Part shown: positions 36,170 to 45,175 of the stretch, in pieces
Layout of the letters: each line of letters opens with the position of its first letter
How positions within the stretch are numbered: position 1 is the first letter of the stretch
Source of the DNA: JAYQKL01 sp049889535
GTDB taxonomy: Bacteria > Pseudomonadota > Alphaproteobacteria > RS24
DNA: 64,000 bases
Assembly: GCA_049889535.1 (NCBI GenBank)
Contig: JBMHDF010000013.1
Coordinates: 124,001 to 188,000, forward strand
Reading direction: 5' to 3'
The notes under the pieces: generated by a model
What the model was told of the DNA's origin: nothing
Seen by the model: only the letters and a program-made list of their open reading frames with translations
Database searches by the model: none
Program-made: the position numbers and the translations under genes

Positions 36170-36844
36170 ATGACGGATACAAAAAACAATCAAGCAAATA
36201 AGCAAACAGCCGACCAAGACAAAGCGTCAGATCCGGCAGGGGATGAAAAGCTGGTTGATATTTTATCAGATGTCACCCCGCCTGAAGATGTGATTATTGA
36301 CGATGAGAATGGCGACGCAGAAAATGAGAAATCATTAGATGACATGTCGCCAGAAGAGCAGGTCGTCAAATTGCAAGAAACCATTTTAAAGCTCAATGAT
36401 GCGCTGGCTGAAAAGGATGACGAAATATTGCGCTATGCGGCAGAGCTACAAAACACCCGCCGTCGCGCCGAAAAGGATCGTGCAGATGCCTTGAAATATG
36501 GCGTTACTGGCTTTGCCCGTGACATGGTCGCAGTCGGCGATAATCTGACGCGCGCCCTCAACGCTATTGAAGAGTCGGATAGAGAAGGCCTGTCGGACAA
36601 TGTGGTGAATTTACTTGAAGGCGTGGCCGCAACCGAACGCGACCTGATGGCTGCCTTGCAGCGCAATAATATCAAGCCGCTCAATCCGATGGGGGAAAAG
36701 TTTGACGCAAATTTCCACGAAGCTATGTATGAAGCGCCCGGCACCGGCCAAGCGGGTGGGACAATCATCGAGGTTGTTGAAATCGGCTTCACTATTGGCG
36801 AGCGCCTGTTGCGCGCCGCTAAGGTTGGGGTTGCCAAAGACTAA
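36170..36844 (+). CDS. grpE: Nucleotide exchange factor GrpE
   Basis: A 224-residue cochaperone that releases ADP from DnaK. An acidic, disordered N-terminal 60 residues is followed by a long coiled coil (KLQETILKLNDALAEKDDEI; YAAELQNTRRRAEKDRADA) and a C-terminal beta domain with NPMGEKFDANFHEAM and GTIIEVVEIGFTIGERLLRA. Preceded by an RpoH-type promoter. Its 3' end overlaps the 3' end of alkB on the other strand by four bases. Confidence 0.96.
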   Translation: MTDTKNNQANKQTADQDKASDPAGDEKLVDILSDVTPPEDVIIDDENGDAENEKSLDDMSPEEQVVKLQETILKLNDALAEKDDEILRYAAELQNTRRRAEKDRADALKYGVTGFARDMVAVGDNLTRALNAIEESDREGLSDNVVNLLEGVAATERDLMAALQRNNIKPLNPMGEKFDANFHEAMYEAPGTGQAGGTIIEVVEIGFTIGERLLRAAKVGVAKD

Positions 36845-37470
36845 GCGCTCACCCGTCGCAGCGTGAAATTAAGGCGACCTCCTTCAGGAAAAACTTCTGG
36901 CAGAGCTTGTGTCAAAATATCGCTGGAGCCAACCAGCAACCGGTCAATGCCATGAAAATTTAACCGCGACTCGCCACCAAGCACAAGGGCGTCGCCTGAA
37001 TGCAGTTTGATAGAGCGGGTCGCGCCGCGTCGTTGCGCGCCGCCCACCCGAAAAACCGCGCTATCGCCAATGGAAAAAGAAACAACTGGCGCCGATAAAT
37101 CTTCTTCATCGCGGTCCTGATGCAGTCCCATTTTAGCTTTTGGCCCCTGATAATAATTGATTAAACAACATTCCGGCGGTTTCGGATAAGCCGTCAAATC
37201 ATCCCATGCCTGCAGAAGAATATCGGGCAAAGCGGGCCATGGGTCGCCAGTCACAGGGTGGTGTTTTTGATAGCGATAACCCTGAACATCAGACACCCAC
37301 CCATAAGACCCCATATTGGTCATCATGATTGACCAAGGGCGATTGCTGCGCGGCATATGTGGTTTGAACAAGGGCGCGCGCTCAAAAACAGCCGGCAAGG
37401 TGGCCATAAGCGCCAATTGGCTTGGCTTGTCCCAATATTCCGTATGATATTCAACACCTTGCCCCAACAT
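36841..37470 (-). CDS. alkB: AlkB-type 2-oxoglutarate/Fe(II) dioxygenase (DNA alkylation repair)
   Basis: A 209-residue dioxygenase that oxidatively removes methyl groups such as m1A and m3C from DNA. Iron ligands are visible as the HxD pair in LHQDRDEEDL and the later His in NFHGIDR; the 2-oxoglutarate Arg is in RLNFTLRR. CLINYYQGPKAKMGLHQD and GGESRLNFHGI align well with E. coli AlkB. It is placed on the opposite strand between grpE and dnaK, separating the two heat-shock genes. There is no linked ada gene in the window, though ogt is about 5 kb away. Confidence 0.93.
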   Translation of the reverse strand: MLGQGVEYHTEYWDKPSQLALMATLPAVFERAPLFKPHMPRSNRPWSIMMTNMGSYGWVSDVQGYRYQKHHPVTGDPWPALPDILLQAWDDLTAYPKPPECCLINYYQGPKAKMGLHQDRDEEDLSAPVVSFSIGDSAVFRVGGAQRRGATRSIKLHSGDALVLGGESRLNFHGIDRLLVGSSDILTQALPEVFPEGGRLNFTLRRVSA

Positions 37471-37532
37471 ATAGTAGCCCTTCGCGCCTCAATAAAAATT
37501 TCAAAAAAGTTGAGAAAAACATCATTCACAAC

Positions 37533-37561
37533 CTTGCAGCCCATATAGATGATACTTATAT
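37533..37561 (+). promoter_or_regulatory. RpoH-type heat-shock promoter of dnaK
   Basis: CTTG at 37533-37536 and CTTATAT at 37555-37561, 18 bases apart, the same architecture as upstream of grpE. It lies about 100 bases before the dnaK start, leaving a leader of roughly 95 bases. The predicted element begins beyond the alkB start codon, in the divergent gap. Confidence 0.7.
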
Positions 37562-37662
37562 AACCCACATAAGCATTTGGCACAGGCGGATTATCGCAAC
37601 AGGCCAAAATTAACCTTGAGCAACAACATGTCGAAAGACATAAAGCATAGAGAGATAAGATT

Positions 37663-39594
37663 ATGGGTAAGGTAATTGGTATAGACCTTGGAACGACAAA
37701 TTCATGCGTCGCAGTCATGGACGGCGACACACCCCGCGTCATTGAAAATGCAGAAGGCACCCGCACAACCCCGTCAATGGTTGGCTTTACAGAAGAAAAT
37801 GAAAAGCTTGTCGGCCAGCCCGCCAAGCGTCAGGCAGTGACGAATCCAACAAACACATTATTTGCGGTCAAGCGCTTGATTGGGCGTACATTTAAAGACC
37901 CAGCCACGCAAACCGATAAGGACGCAGTGCCCTATAATATCATCGCCGCCGATAATGGCGATGCTTGGGTTGAGGCGAATAATGAGAAATATTCACCCTC
38001 ACAAATTTCAGCCTTCATTTTGCAAAAAATGAAAGAAACAGCCGAAGATTATTTGGGCGAAAAAGTCGAGCAAGCCGTTATTACCGTACCAGCTTATTTT
38101 AACGACGCCCAGCGTCAGGCCACAAAAGATGCCGGCAAAATCGCTGGCCTGGAAGTGCTGCGGATTATCAATGAGCCAACGGCCGCTTCACTGGCTTATG
38201 GTCTTGATAAAAAAGACGGTCAAACCATCGCTGTTTATGATTTGGGCGGCGGCACATTTGACGTTTCCATTTTAGAAATTGGCGATGGGGTTTTTGAAGT
38301 AAAAGCCACCAATGGCGACACATTTCTGGGCGGTGAAGATTTCGACGCCGTATTGGTTAACCATTTAGCTGAAGCGTTCCAAAAAGAACATGGGGTTGAC
38401 CTGCGCGCCGATAAAATGGCCCTTCAGCGCCTGAAGGAGGCTTCCGAGAAAGCTAAAATCGAACTGTCTTCATCAACCCAGACTGAAATTAACCTGCCCT
38501 TTATCACCGCAGATGCGTCTGGGCCTAAACATTTAAACACCAAAATGACACGAGCAACTTTTGAGGGGCTGGTTGAAGATTTGGTGCAACGCACGCGCAA
38601 ACCATGTGAGGCAGCGCTCAAAGATGCAGGCATTTCCCCATCAGAAATTGACGAAGTTGTACTGGTTGGCGGGCAAACACGCATGCCGAAAATCCGTGAA
38701 TTCGTTAAATCTGTGTTTGGCAAAGAGCCAAATATGAGCGTGAACCCTGATGAGGTTGTCGCAATGGGTGCCGCCATTCAGGCAGGCGTTTTACAAGGTG
38801 ATGTGACGGATGTTCTCTTGCTTGATGTGACCCCCTTATCACTCGGCATTGAAACACTTGGCGGTGTCTTTACACGCCTGATTGAGCGCAACACAACCAT
38901 TCCGACTAAAAAGTCACAAGTGTTTTCAACCGCTGAGGACAACCAGTCTGCCGTGACGATTTCGGTGTTTCAAGGCGAGCGCGAAATGGCGCGCGATAAT
39001 AAGCCATTGGGGCAGTTTAATCTCGAAGGGCTGCCCGCTGCGCCGCGTGGTGTGCCGCAGATTGAGGTCGCTTTCGATATTGATGCCAATGGCATTGTTA
39101 ATGTTTCGGCCACCGATAAGGCAACTGGCAAAGAACAAAATATCCGCATTGAAGCATCAGGCGGTCTGTCAGATGATGATATTGAAAAAATGGTCAAAGA
39201 GGCTGAGGCCAATGCAGAAGAAGACAAAAAACGTCGCGAGAGCGCCGAGCTGCGCAATAATGCAGAATCTTTAATTCATGCAACGGAAAAAACAATTTCT
39301 GAGAATGAAGATAAGATTGATGCCAAAGATAAAGAGGCTGCCGAATTGGCGATCGCTAATTTGCAAGAAGCGCTTGAGGGCGAAGACCAAGACTTGATTG
39401 AAGAAAAGTCAAAATCTTTGCAAGAGGCCGCAATGAAAATAGGCGAAACTATTTATAAAGCCCAGCAAGAAGAAGCCGCCGCAGGTGACGCGGCAGCGGA
39501 CCAGGCCCAAGATGAAGGCGTTGTAGACGCTGATTATGAAGAAGTCGATCAAGACGCCGACACAGACCAGGAAGGTGAGCAAAAAGCCTCTTAA
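37663..39594 (+). CDS. dnaK: Chaperone protein DnaK (Hsp70)
   Basis: A 643-residue Hsp70. ATPase domain to about 385 with the three Hsp70 signatures (GIDLGTTNSCVAV; VYDLGGGTFDVSILEI; VVLVGGQTRMPKI), the linker VLLLDVTPLSLGIETLG, a substrate-binding domain and a helical lid. The acidic C-terminus contains VVDADYEEVDQD, related to the usual DAEFEEV end. Full length. Followed by dnaJ after 78 bases, with a small hairpin at its stop codon. Transcription is probably from the RpoH-type promoter upstream. Confidence 0.98.
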   Translation: MGKVIGIDLGTTNSCVAVMDGDTPRVIENAEGTRTTPSMVGFTEENEKLVGQPAKRQAVTNPTNTLFAVKRLIGRTFKDPATQTDKDAVPYNIIAADNGDAWVEANNEKYSPSQISAFILQKMKETAEDYLGEKVEQAVITVPAYFNDAQRQATKDAGKIAGLEVLRIINEPTAASLAYGLDKKDGQTIAVYDLGGGTFDVSILEIGDGVFEVKATNGDTFLGGEDFDAVLVNHLAEAFQKEHGVDLRADKMALQRLKEASEKAKIELSSSTQTEINLPFITADASGPKHLNTKMTRATFEGLVEDLVQRTRKPCEAALKDAGISPSEIDEVVLVGGQTRMPKIREFVKSVFGKEPNMSVNPDEVVAMGAAIQAGVLQGDVTDVLLLDVTPLSLGIETLGGVFTRLIERNTTIPTKKSQVFSTAEDNQSAVTISVFQGEREMARDNKPLGQFNLEGLPAAPRGVPQIEVAFDIDANGIVNVSATDKATGKEQNIRIEASGGLSDDDIEKMVKEAEANAEEDKKRRESAELRNNAESLIHATEKTISENEDKIDAKDKEAAELAIANLQEALEGEDQDLIEEKSKSLQEAAMKIGETIYKAQQEEAAAGDAAADQAQDEGVVDADYEEVDQDADTDQEGEQKAS

Positions 39595-39603
39595 TTTAAG
39601 AGG
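39587..39603 (+). promoter_or_regulatory. Hairpin spanning the dnaK stop codon
   Basis: CCTCTT and AAGAGG flank a five-base loop that contains the stop codon region; the repeat is symmetric over 17 bases. It is followed by TTTATTG rather than a true T-run. It might be a weak attenuator or a processing/stability element that sets more dnaK than dnaJ. Confidence 0.4.
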
Positions 39604-39672
39604 TTTATTGCTCGCTTCATTTCTGTGTTTGTTTTTTGAGAATATTTGACCGATTAGCGAAGGAGGGCGCCA

Positions 39673-40794
39673 ATGGATAAGCGTGATTTTTATGACGTGC
39701 TTGGCGTTGAGCGCGCGGCATCGGCTGATGAAATCAAAAAAGCCTATCGCGCAAAGGCGAAAAAATTTCACCCCGACCTAAACCCAGACGACCCTGTGGC
39801 TGAAAAAAACTTCAAAGAAGCCACCGAGGCCTATGAGTGTTTAAAAGACGTACAATCACGCGCGGCCTATGACCAATATGGCCATGCGGCATTTCAAAAT
39901 GGTGGGCCCGGAGCTGGCGGGCCTGGCGCTGGCTTTAGCGGTTTTGGCGGTTTTGGTGGTGTTGGCGATATTTTTGAAGAATTTTTCGGCGGCGGCGGCG
40001 GCAGAGCCAGACGTCCACAAGGCCCACAGCGCGGCAATGATTTGCGCTATGATTTAGAAATCACACTGGAAGAGGCTTTTACAGGCAGCAATAAAACCAT
40101 TGAGGTTGGCAGTGCTGCGGCTTGCGAAAGCTGCAATGGCAGCGGCGCCGAAAAAGGTTCTCAATCCGAAAATTGCGGCACATGTCAAGGTGCTGGCACT
40201 GTGCGTAACCAGCAAGGGTTTTTCACAGTCGAGCGCCCGTGCCATCAATGTGGCGGCAGTGGGCAAATTATTAAAAACCCATGTGGCGATTGTCGCGGCA
40301 AAGGCACAACTTACAAAGAACGCAGCCTCTCTTTCGACATTCCGGCTGGCGTGGAAGATGGCACGCGCATTCGCCTCAGTGGCGAGGGGGATGCTGGCGA
40401 GCGCGGTGGGCCGCGCGGCGATTTATATGTGTTTATTGCAATAAAACCTCATGCTTTCCTACAGCGCGAAGGGGCGGATTTATTCTGCCGCGTGCCAATT
40501 AAAATGACGCTTGCGGCCAAAGGTGGAGCGATTGAAGTCCCCTTGCTCGATGGTAAGCGGGTCAAAATATCCTTGCCAGAGGGCGCCCAAAGCGGCCAGC
40601 AATTCAGACTGCGCGGAAAAGGCATGCCAGTTCTGCGCAGCCGCCGACAAGGTGATGCTTATGTCCAACTTGCGGTAGAGACACCACAAAACCTATCGCG
40701 GAAACAAAAAAAGCTGCTCGACGCTTTTGAGAAAAGTCTCGACTCTGGAGCCTATCCAGAAAGCGACGCCTTTAATAATCACGCTCAAGACTAG
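39673..40794 (+). CDS. dnaJ: Chaperone protein DnaJ (Hsp40)
   Basis: A 373-residue class A Hsp40 that delivers substrates to DnaK and stimulates its ATPase. J domain with HPD at 33-35, a Gly/Phe-rich region (GGPGAGFSGFGGFGGVGD), and a zinc region with four CxxCxGxG repeats: CESCNGSG, CGTCQGAG, CHQCGGSG and CGDCRGKG. C-terminal substrate-binding domain follows. The start has an AGGAGG Shine-Dalgarno sequence. It probably shares the dnaK transcript. Confidence 0.98.
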   Translation: MDKRDFYDVLGVERAASADEIKKAYRAKAKKFHPDLNPDDPVAEKNFKEATEAYECLKDVQSRAAYDQYGHAAFQNGGPGAGGPGAGFSGFGGFGGVGDIFEEFFGGGGGRARRPQGPQRGNDLRYDLEITLEEAFTGSNKTIEVGSAAACESCNGSGAEKGSQSENCGTCQGAGTVRNQQGFFTVERPCHQCGGSGQIIKNPCGDCRGKGTTYKERSLSFDIPAGVEDGTRIRLSGEGDAGERGGPRGDLYVFIAIKPHAFLQREGADLFCRVPIKMTLAAKGGAIEVPLLDGKRVKISLPEGAQSGQQFRLRGKGMPVLRSRRQGDAYVQLAVETPQNLSRKQKKLLDAFEKSLDSGAYPESDAFNNHAQD

Positions 40795-40823
40795 CGGGAT
40801 GCGCGAACGCCTGCTATAGAAGA

Positions 40824-41624
40824 ATGATGAAACTTGTTGTAAATGGATGCGCTGGGCGCATGGGTCGGACCTTATTAAGACTGATAAGTGACCACCCTGA
40901 TTGTGAGCTAATTGGCGGGCTTGAGGCCGCTCATTCTGATGCTTTGGGTCAGGATATTGGCACTCTTGCTGGGCTTGATAAAATGGGGATTAACGCAACA
41001 GATCAAGCGCTTGATGTTTTAAAAGATGCGGATGGGGTGATTGATTTTACCACACCAGATAGCACTGTAGATTTAAGCGGGATTGCGGCGCAGGCGCGGA
41101 TTGTTCATGTGATTGGCACAACTGGATTTACCCCAGACCAAGAAGAGGCTCTCAAGGCAGCAAGCCGCCATGCCAAAATTGTGAAATCTGGCAATATGAG
41201 TTTAGGTGTTAATCTGCTCGCGGGGCTTGTGCGTCAGGCTGCCGAAAAACTCGGCGATGATTGGGATATTGAAATTGTCGAAATGCACCATCGCCACAAA
41301 GTGGATGCGCCATCTGGCACGGCTTTAATGCTTGGTGAGGCCGCAGCGCAAGGGCGCGGGATAGCACTCAATGAGCATATGGATTCAGGCCGCCACGGAC
41401 AAACTGGTGCGCGTCAAAAAGGCGATATAGGTTTCGCCACATTGCGCGGCGGCTCGGTTATTGGTGACCATGAAGCGGTTTTGGCAGGCGATAGCGAGCG
41501 GCTCTATTTAGGTCATATTGCAGAAAGCCGCGATATTTTTGCACGCGGCGCCATTCGCGCGGCCTTATGGGCGCATGCACAAGCTGCTGGCATGTACGCG
41601 ATGGATGATGTATTGGGTCTTTAA
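40824..41624 (+). CDS. dapB: 4-hydroxy-tetrahydrodipicolinate reductase
   Basis: A 266-residue enzyme of the lysine/diaminopimelate pathway, needed for peptidoglycan. N-terminal nucleotide-binding motif VVNGCAGRMGRTLLRLI, then VIGTTGFT, the substrate region EIVEMHHRHKVDAPSGTA with the catalytic His-His-Arg-His-Lys, and GDIGFATLRGGSVIGDHEA near the end. Standard length. It lies 29 bases after dnaJ and 28 before gpmA on the same strand; this order is seen in other alphaproteobacteria. Confidence 0.97.
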   Translation: MMKLVVNGCAGRMGRTLLRLISDHPDCELIGGLEAAHSDALGQDIGTLAGLDKMGINATDQALDVLKDADGVIDFTTPDSTVDLSGIAAQARIVHVIGTTGFTPDQEEALKAASRHAKIVKSGNMSLGVNLLAGLVRQAAEKLGDDWDIEIVEMHHRHKVDAPSGTALMLGEAAAQGRGIALNEHMDSGRHGQTGARQKGDIGFATLRGGSVIGDHEAVLAGDSERLYLGHIAESRDIFARGAIRAALWAHAQAAGMYAMDDVLGL

Positions 41625-41652
41625 AATATAAAAAGCTTTCAAGGGGCAAAAT

Positions 41653-42273
41653 ATGAGCAAGCTGGTTTTGGTGCGGCACGGACAAAGCGCGTGGAACGAG
41701 AAAAACCTTTTCACGGGCTGGAAAGACCCAGACCTGACTGATAAGGGGCGGCACGAAGCCATTATGGCAGGGCAAAACCTGAAAGCCAAAGCATTGGTGT
41801 TTGATGTCGCCTTTACTTCGGCGCTCCAACGCGCCCAAAACACCTGTGCGCTGATTTTAGAAAATATGAATCAAGCAGACTTAAGCACGATACGCGATCA
41901 AGCCCTCAATGAGCGCGATTATGGTGATTTATCCGGCCTGAATAAAGATGATGCCCGCGCCAAATGGGGCGAAGAGCAAGTGCATATTTGGCGGCGCAGT
42001 TTTGATGTGCCACCGCCTGGCGGGGAAAGTCTGAAAGATACTGCCGCGCGGGTTCTGCCTTATTATGAGGCTGAAATCATACCGCATTTATTAGCTGATA
42101 AAACCGTGCTTATTGCCGCGCATGGCAATTCTTTGCGCGCTTTGGTGATGGCGCTTGAGGGCTTGTCACCAGAAGAAATTCTCAAAGTTGAAATCAGCAC
42201 CGGCGAGCCAATGATTTATACATTAGATACAAAGGCTCAAATGACGGATAAAGAGGTTTTGAGCAAGGCCTAA
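41653..42273 (+). CDS. gpmA: 2,3-bisphosphoglycerate-dependent phosphoglycerate mutase
   Basis: A 206-residue histidine phosphatase-fold enzyme of glycolysis. The phospho-His motif is VLVRHGQSAWNEKNLFTGW, followed by DPDLTDKG, LNERDYGDLSGLNKDDAR, PPPGGESLKDTAARVLPYY, and the second catalytic His in LIAAHGNSLRAL. It is shorter than E. coli GpmA, as is usual in alphaproteobacteria. Convergent with ogt, three bases apart. Confidence 0.95.
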   Translation: MSKLVLVRHGQSAWNEKNLFTGWKDPDLTDKGRHEAIMAGQNLKAKALVFDVAFTSALQRAQNTCALILENMNQADLSTIRDQALNERDYGDLSGLNKDDARAKWGEEQVHIWRRSFDVPPPGGESLKDTAARVLPYYEAEIIPHLLADKTVLIAAHGNSLRALVMALEGLSPEEILKVEISTGEPMIYTLDTKAQMTDKEVLSKA

Positions 42274-42276
42274 GCC

Positions 42277-42870
42277 CTAATCAAGCTCGACACCCTCTGC
42301 CGCCAGAATGCGCCGCTTCAATGCCACCCCCCAGCGATAGCCATGCAGCGCGCCTTTTGCCGAAATCACCCGATGACACGGTACAATCAGACTGACCGGA
42401 TTGGCGCCAACGCCGCGCCCGATGGCGCGCGCGCTTGTTCCCACTTGCTGGCCAAGTTGGCGATAGCTGCAAGTTTCACCCGCGCCAACAGACATTAAAG
42501 CGCGCCAAACCTGATGCTGAAACGGCGTGCCAATTAAGGTCAGCGGCACACAAACCGCCTCTTGTTCCAAAAATATATTGATAAGCTGCTGCCAAAATGG
42601 TGCTGCGTCGCAGGCGCGCACAGGTTGAAACGCACCCAAAAACTGGTCCAGTGTTTCACGTTTTGTGGGCGACTTCCCCAACCCCAGACCCAGCCCCGCC
42701 AGCCGGTTATGCTGGGTCACGACAAGCTGTAGCGGACCAAAATGCGACCCAATCTGCAGGGTTGAAAATTCCAATAATGACCGCTCAACAATATCTTGAT
42801 GCGCTACCTTGCCCGAAGTCCCGCTTTGCATTGCGGGCCAATAATCATAATCAATGGCGATATGAGTCAT
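42277..42870 (-). CDS. ogt: Methylated-DNA-protein-cysteine methyltransferase
   Basis: A 197-residue suicide repair protein that takes methyl groups from O6-methylguanine. The active site PCHRV has acceptor C165, followed by GYRWGVALKRRILAAEG; FQHQVWRALMSVGAGETCSY and NPVSLIVPCHRV are typical. There is no fused Ada regulatory domain, so this is the constitutive Ogt-type form by structure. The first 90 residues are the poorly conserved N-terminal domain. Confidence 0.94.
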   Translation of the reverse strand: MTHIAIDYDYWPAMQSGTSGKVAHQDIVERSLLEFSTLQIGSHFGPLQLVVTQHNRLAGLGLGLGKSPTKRETLDQFLGAFQPVRACDAAPFWQQLINIFLEQEAVCVPLTLIGTPFQHQVWRALMSVGAGETCSYRQLGQQVGTSARAIGRGVGANPVSLIVPCHRVISAKGALHGYRWGVALKRRILAAEGVELD

Positions 42871-42921
42871 AGCCAGAGCAGAGCGCGTCTGATATGCGCT
42901 GTCAAGTTATGGATTATTATC

Positions 42922-43398
42922 TCAGGCCGCGCGGCTTTTTAGTTTTTGCAGCGCGCCGTTAAGGGCTTGCGAAAAATCATGCCGCTCTTCTGGCGATAAA
43001 AACGCGCCAATTTCAACACGCTTGCCATGCGAGGTTAAGAACAAAGGCCCAATTTCGTCGGCTGTCTTTTGTAAAACCACGCGCACCCAATAAGCATTAA
43101 ACTCTGTTTCTTGCTTCACTTTGCGTGACGAAACTTCCGTAATTTTTAATTTATCATCCACCAGCTCAACAATTTCATAGCGCTGCGCCTGACGGTAATT
43201 CATTTTAAAAGCCAGATAAAAAAGCGCCACATCAAGACCAAAAAAACCAAAAACAGGCCAAGCGCCCTGCATCAAAAACAATGCCCCCGTGCCAAAGCTG
43301 GTCAGGCCAAAAAGCGCCATCACAATCTTAAAGTCTTTGCGAGAAAGCGATGCATTGGGGCGCAAGCGCGCTGAAAAATATGTGGTTGTGGCTTCCAT
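42922..43398 (-). CDS. DUF2244 membrane protein
   Basis: A 158-residue protein of the DUF2244 family, common in alphaproteobacteria and of unknown function. Features: an N-terminal RLRPNASLSRKDFKIVMALFG, two adjacent hydrophobic segments at about 30-70 likely to span the membrane, and a C-terminal soluble half with WVRVVLQKTADEIGPLFLTS and FLSPEERHDFSQAL. A start at 43398 (MEATTTYF) is preferred over 43431; neither has a clear Shine-Dalgarno sequence. Divergent from nth, as in many relatives, but no functional link is known. Confidence 0.8.
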   Translation of the reverse strand: MEATTTYFSARLRPNASLSRKDFKIVMALFGLTSFGTGALFLMQGAWPVFGFFGLDVALFYLAFKMNYRQAQRYEIVELVDDKLKITEVSSRKVKQETEFNAYWVRVVLQKTADEIGPLFLTSHGKRVEIGAFLSPEERHDFSQALNGALQKLKSRAA

Positions 43399-43474
43399 AG
43401 AAAATAAATTAGAGTGTCTGGCTAGAAACACAAGCGCTTGGCCTGCGACCTATTGCCAGCCTCTTGCCGGCCTC

Positions 43475-43503
43475 TTGTCAAGTTTCAGGCGAACCCATAT
43501 GGT
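43475..43503 (+). promoter_or_regulatory. Candidate housekeeping promoter of nth
   Basis: TTGTCA at 43475-43480 and TATGGT at 43498-43503, spaced 17 bases, resemble a sigma-70 promoter (five and four of six matches). It ends 20 bases before the nth start codon. Confidence 0.4.
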
Positions 43504-43523
43504 AGTCTTTTACGAGAGAAAAA

Positions 43524-44156
43524 ATGAAAATTGCGCAAATACCAGAATTTTTCGCCCGTCTCAAAGACGCCAACCCCATACCAGAACCCGAATTGGATTT
43601 TGTGAATATATACACCTTATTGGTTGCGGTTGTTCTGTCCGCACAGGCCACCGATAAAGGGGTCAATAAGGCAACAGCGGAATTGTTTAAACTAGCCGAC
43701 ACGCCAGAAAAAATGGTCGCATTGGGCGAAGATAAAATTCGCGATTTGGTGCGCACAATTGGCCTGTATCGCAGCAAAGCCAAAAATGTTTTTTTATTGT
43801 CGCAAGATTTGATTGAAAAACATGCCAGCCAAGTTCCCGATACAATGGACGCGCTGATTAAATTACCAGGTGTGGGGCGCAAAACCGCCAATGTTGTTTT
43901 GAATATTGGGTTTGGTAAGGACACATTTGCCGTCGATACGCATGTTTTTCGGATTAGCAATCGAACGGGCCTCGCGCCGGGCAAGACCGTTCTCGATGTT
44001 GAGAAGAAGCTCGACCGTCGCGTGCCTGAGCCTTATCGCGTTGATGCCCATCACTGGCTTATTTTACACGGGCGGTATGTCTGTAAAGCCAGAAAGCCTG
44101 ACTGTCCATTATGTGTGGTTCGTGATATATGTCGCTACAAATCTAAAACGGACTAA
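43524..44156 (+). CDS. nth: Endonuclease III
   Basis: A 210-residue DNA glycosylase/AP lyase that removes oxidised pyrimidines. Helix-hairpin-helix LPGVGRKTANVVL with catalytic K120, catalytic D138 in AVDTHVFRI, and a 4Fe-4S cluster with the classic CX6CX2CX5C spacing at the end (CKARKPDCPLCVVRDIC). The gene lies 16 bases before the PfkB kinase, likely one transcript. Confidence 0.97.
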   Translation: MKIAQIPEFFARLKDANPIPEPELDFVNIYTLLVAVVLSAQATDKGVNKATAELFKLADTPEKMVALGEDKIRDLVRTIGLYRSKAKNVFLLSQDLIEKHASQVPDTMDALIKLPGVGRKTANVVLNIGFGKDTFAVDTHVFRISNRTGLAPGKTVLDVEKKLDRRVPEPYRVDAHHWLILHGRYVCKARKPDCPLCVVRDICRYKSKTD

Positions 44157-44171
44157 CTTTAAGGTAAAAAT

Positions 44172-45164
44172 ATGAGTGAGAAAAAGTTTCAAGTAACGGC
44201 TATGGGCGCGGCTCTGGTAGATATTTATGCGCAAGTCAGCGATGAAAAGCTCACATTGCTGGGCAGCCAAAAGGGCGCGATGACACTGGTTGACGCGGCG
44301 CAGGCCGAAAATTTAGGCGCGCAAGTAGAGATTGAAAGTCAGGCCTCTGGTGGGTCAGCGGCTAACACGATTGCGGGCATTGCGGGGCTTGGCTCAAAAA
44401 GCGCGTTTATTGGCAAAGTGGCCGATGATGAATTGGGGGCATTTTTCACTCAGGAAATGAAAGCCGCCAATATTCATTTTGAACAATCCCCTCTCAAAGG
44501 CGGCGACCCAACAGGTCGGTGTCTGGTTTTGATTACACCCGATGCTGAGCGCACCATGCACACATTAATTGGCGCGGCAGCAGCGACCAGCCCTGATGAT
44601 TTAGATAAGAATATCCTCGCCCAAACAGCCTGTTTTTTCTCAGAGGGCTATGTCTTTGACAGCCCCAGCGCCACCCAAGCTTTTATCGCCGGCGCGCAAA
44701 TGGTTAAGCAAGCGGGCGGCAAAGTCGCCTTTTCTCTATCTGACCCATTTTGCGTTGAGCGGCATTTGCAACAATTCAAAACCCTGCTTGGGGAAAAAGT
44801 CGATTTAATGCTTGGTAACCAGGCAGAAGCCGAAGCATTATTTGGCACACAAGACATGGCGCAAATTATTGCAACGATTCAGGCGCAAGGCTTTGACGCA
44901 GTTATCACGCGCAGCGAAAAGGGCGCCGTGATTGTGCAAAATGGTGATGTCACTGAGGTGCCCGCAGAACCCGTCACAGAGCTGGTGGACTTAACAGGGG
45001 CAGGCGACCAATTTGCAGCAGGCTTTTTGAGTGGTTTGGCACAGCGCCAGCCTGCAGCTATTTGTGGTAAAATGGGCGCGATTGCAGCAGCTGAGGTCAT
45101 TACACATATTGGCCCACGCTTGCAAACCGATATTACTGAAAAAATAAATGCAGTAAAAATTTAG
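44172..45164 (+). CDS. PfkB-family carbohydrate/nucleoside kinase
   Basis: A 330-residue ribokinase-fold enzyme. The N-terminal SGGSAANTIAGIAGLG matches PfkB signature 1, and DLTGAGDQFAAGFL with catalytic Asp matches signature 2. Alphaproteobacterial relatives next to nth are often annotated as adenosine or sugar kinases; the substrate is not determined by the motifs seen. Its stop codon directly abuts the stop codon of coaA on the other strand. Confidence 0.88.
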   Translation: MSEKKFQVTAMGAALVDIYAQVSDEKLTLLGSQKGAMTLVDAAQAENLGAQVEIESQASGGSAANTIAGIAGLGSKSAFIGKVADDELGAFFTQEMKAANIHFEQSPLKGGDPTGRCLVLITPDAERTMHTLIGAAAATSPDDLDKNILAQTACFFSEGYVFDSPSATQAFIAGAQMVKQAGGKVAFSLSDPFCVERHLQQFKTLLGEKVDLMLGNQAEAEALFGTQDMAQIIATIQAQGFDAVITRSEKGAVIVQNGDVTEVPAEPVTELVDLTGAGDQFAAGFLSGLAQRQPAAICGKMGAIAAAEVITHIGPRLQTDITEKINAVKI

Positions 45165-45175
45165 TTAAATTTTAC
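45153..45175. terminator. AT-rich inverted repeat between PfkB kinase and coaA stops
   Basis: An imperfect inverted repeat (GTAAAA ... TTTTAC outer arms) covers both convergent stop codons. It is nearly all A/T and has no GC clamp or clean T-run, so it could be only a weak bidirectional terminator. Confidence 0.25.

Noticed and set aside
43478..43984. 168-codon open frame on the minus strand
   Set aside because: Antisense to nth, which has all its catalytic and Fe-S residues.
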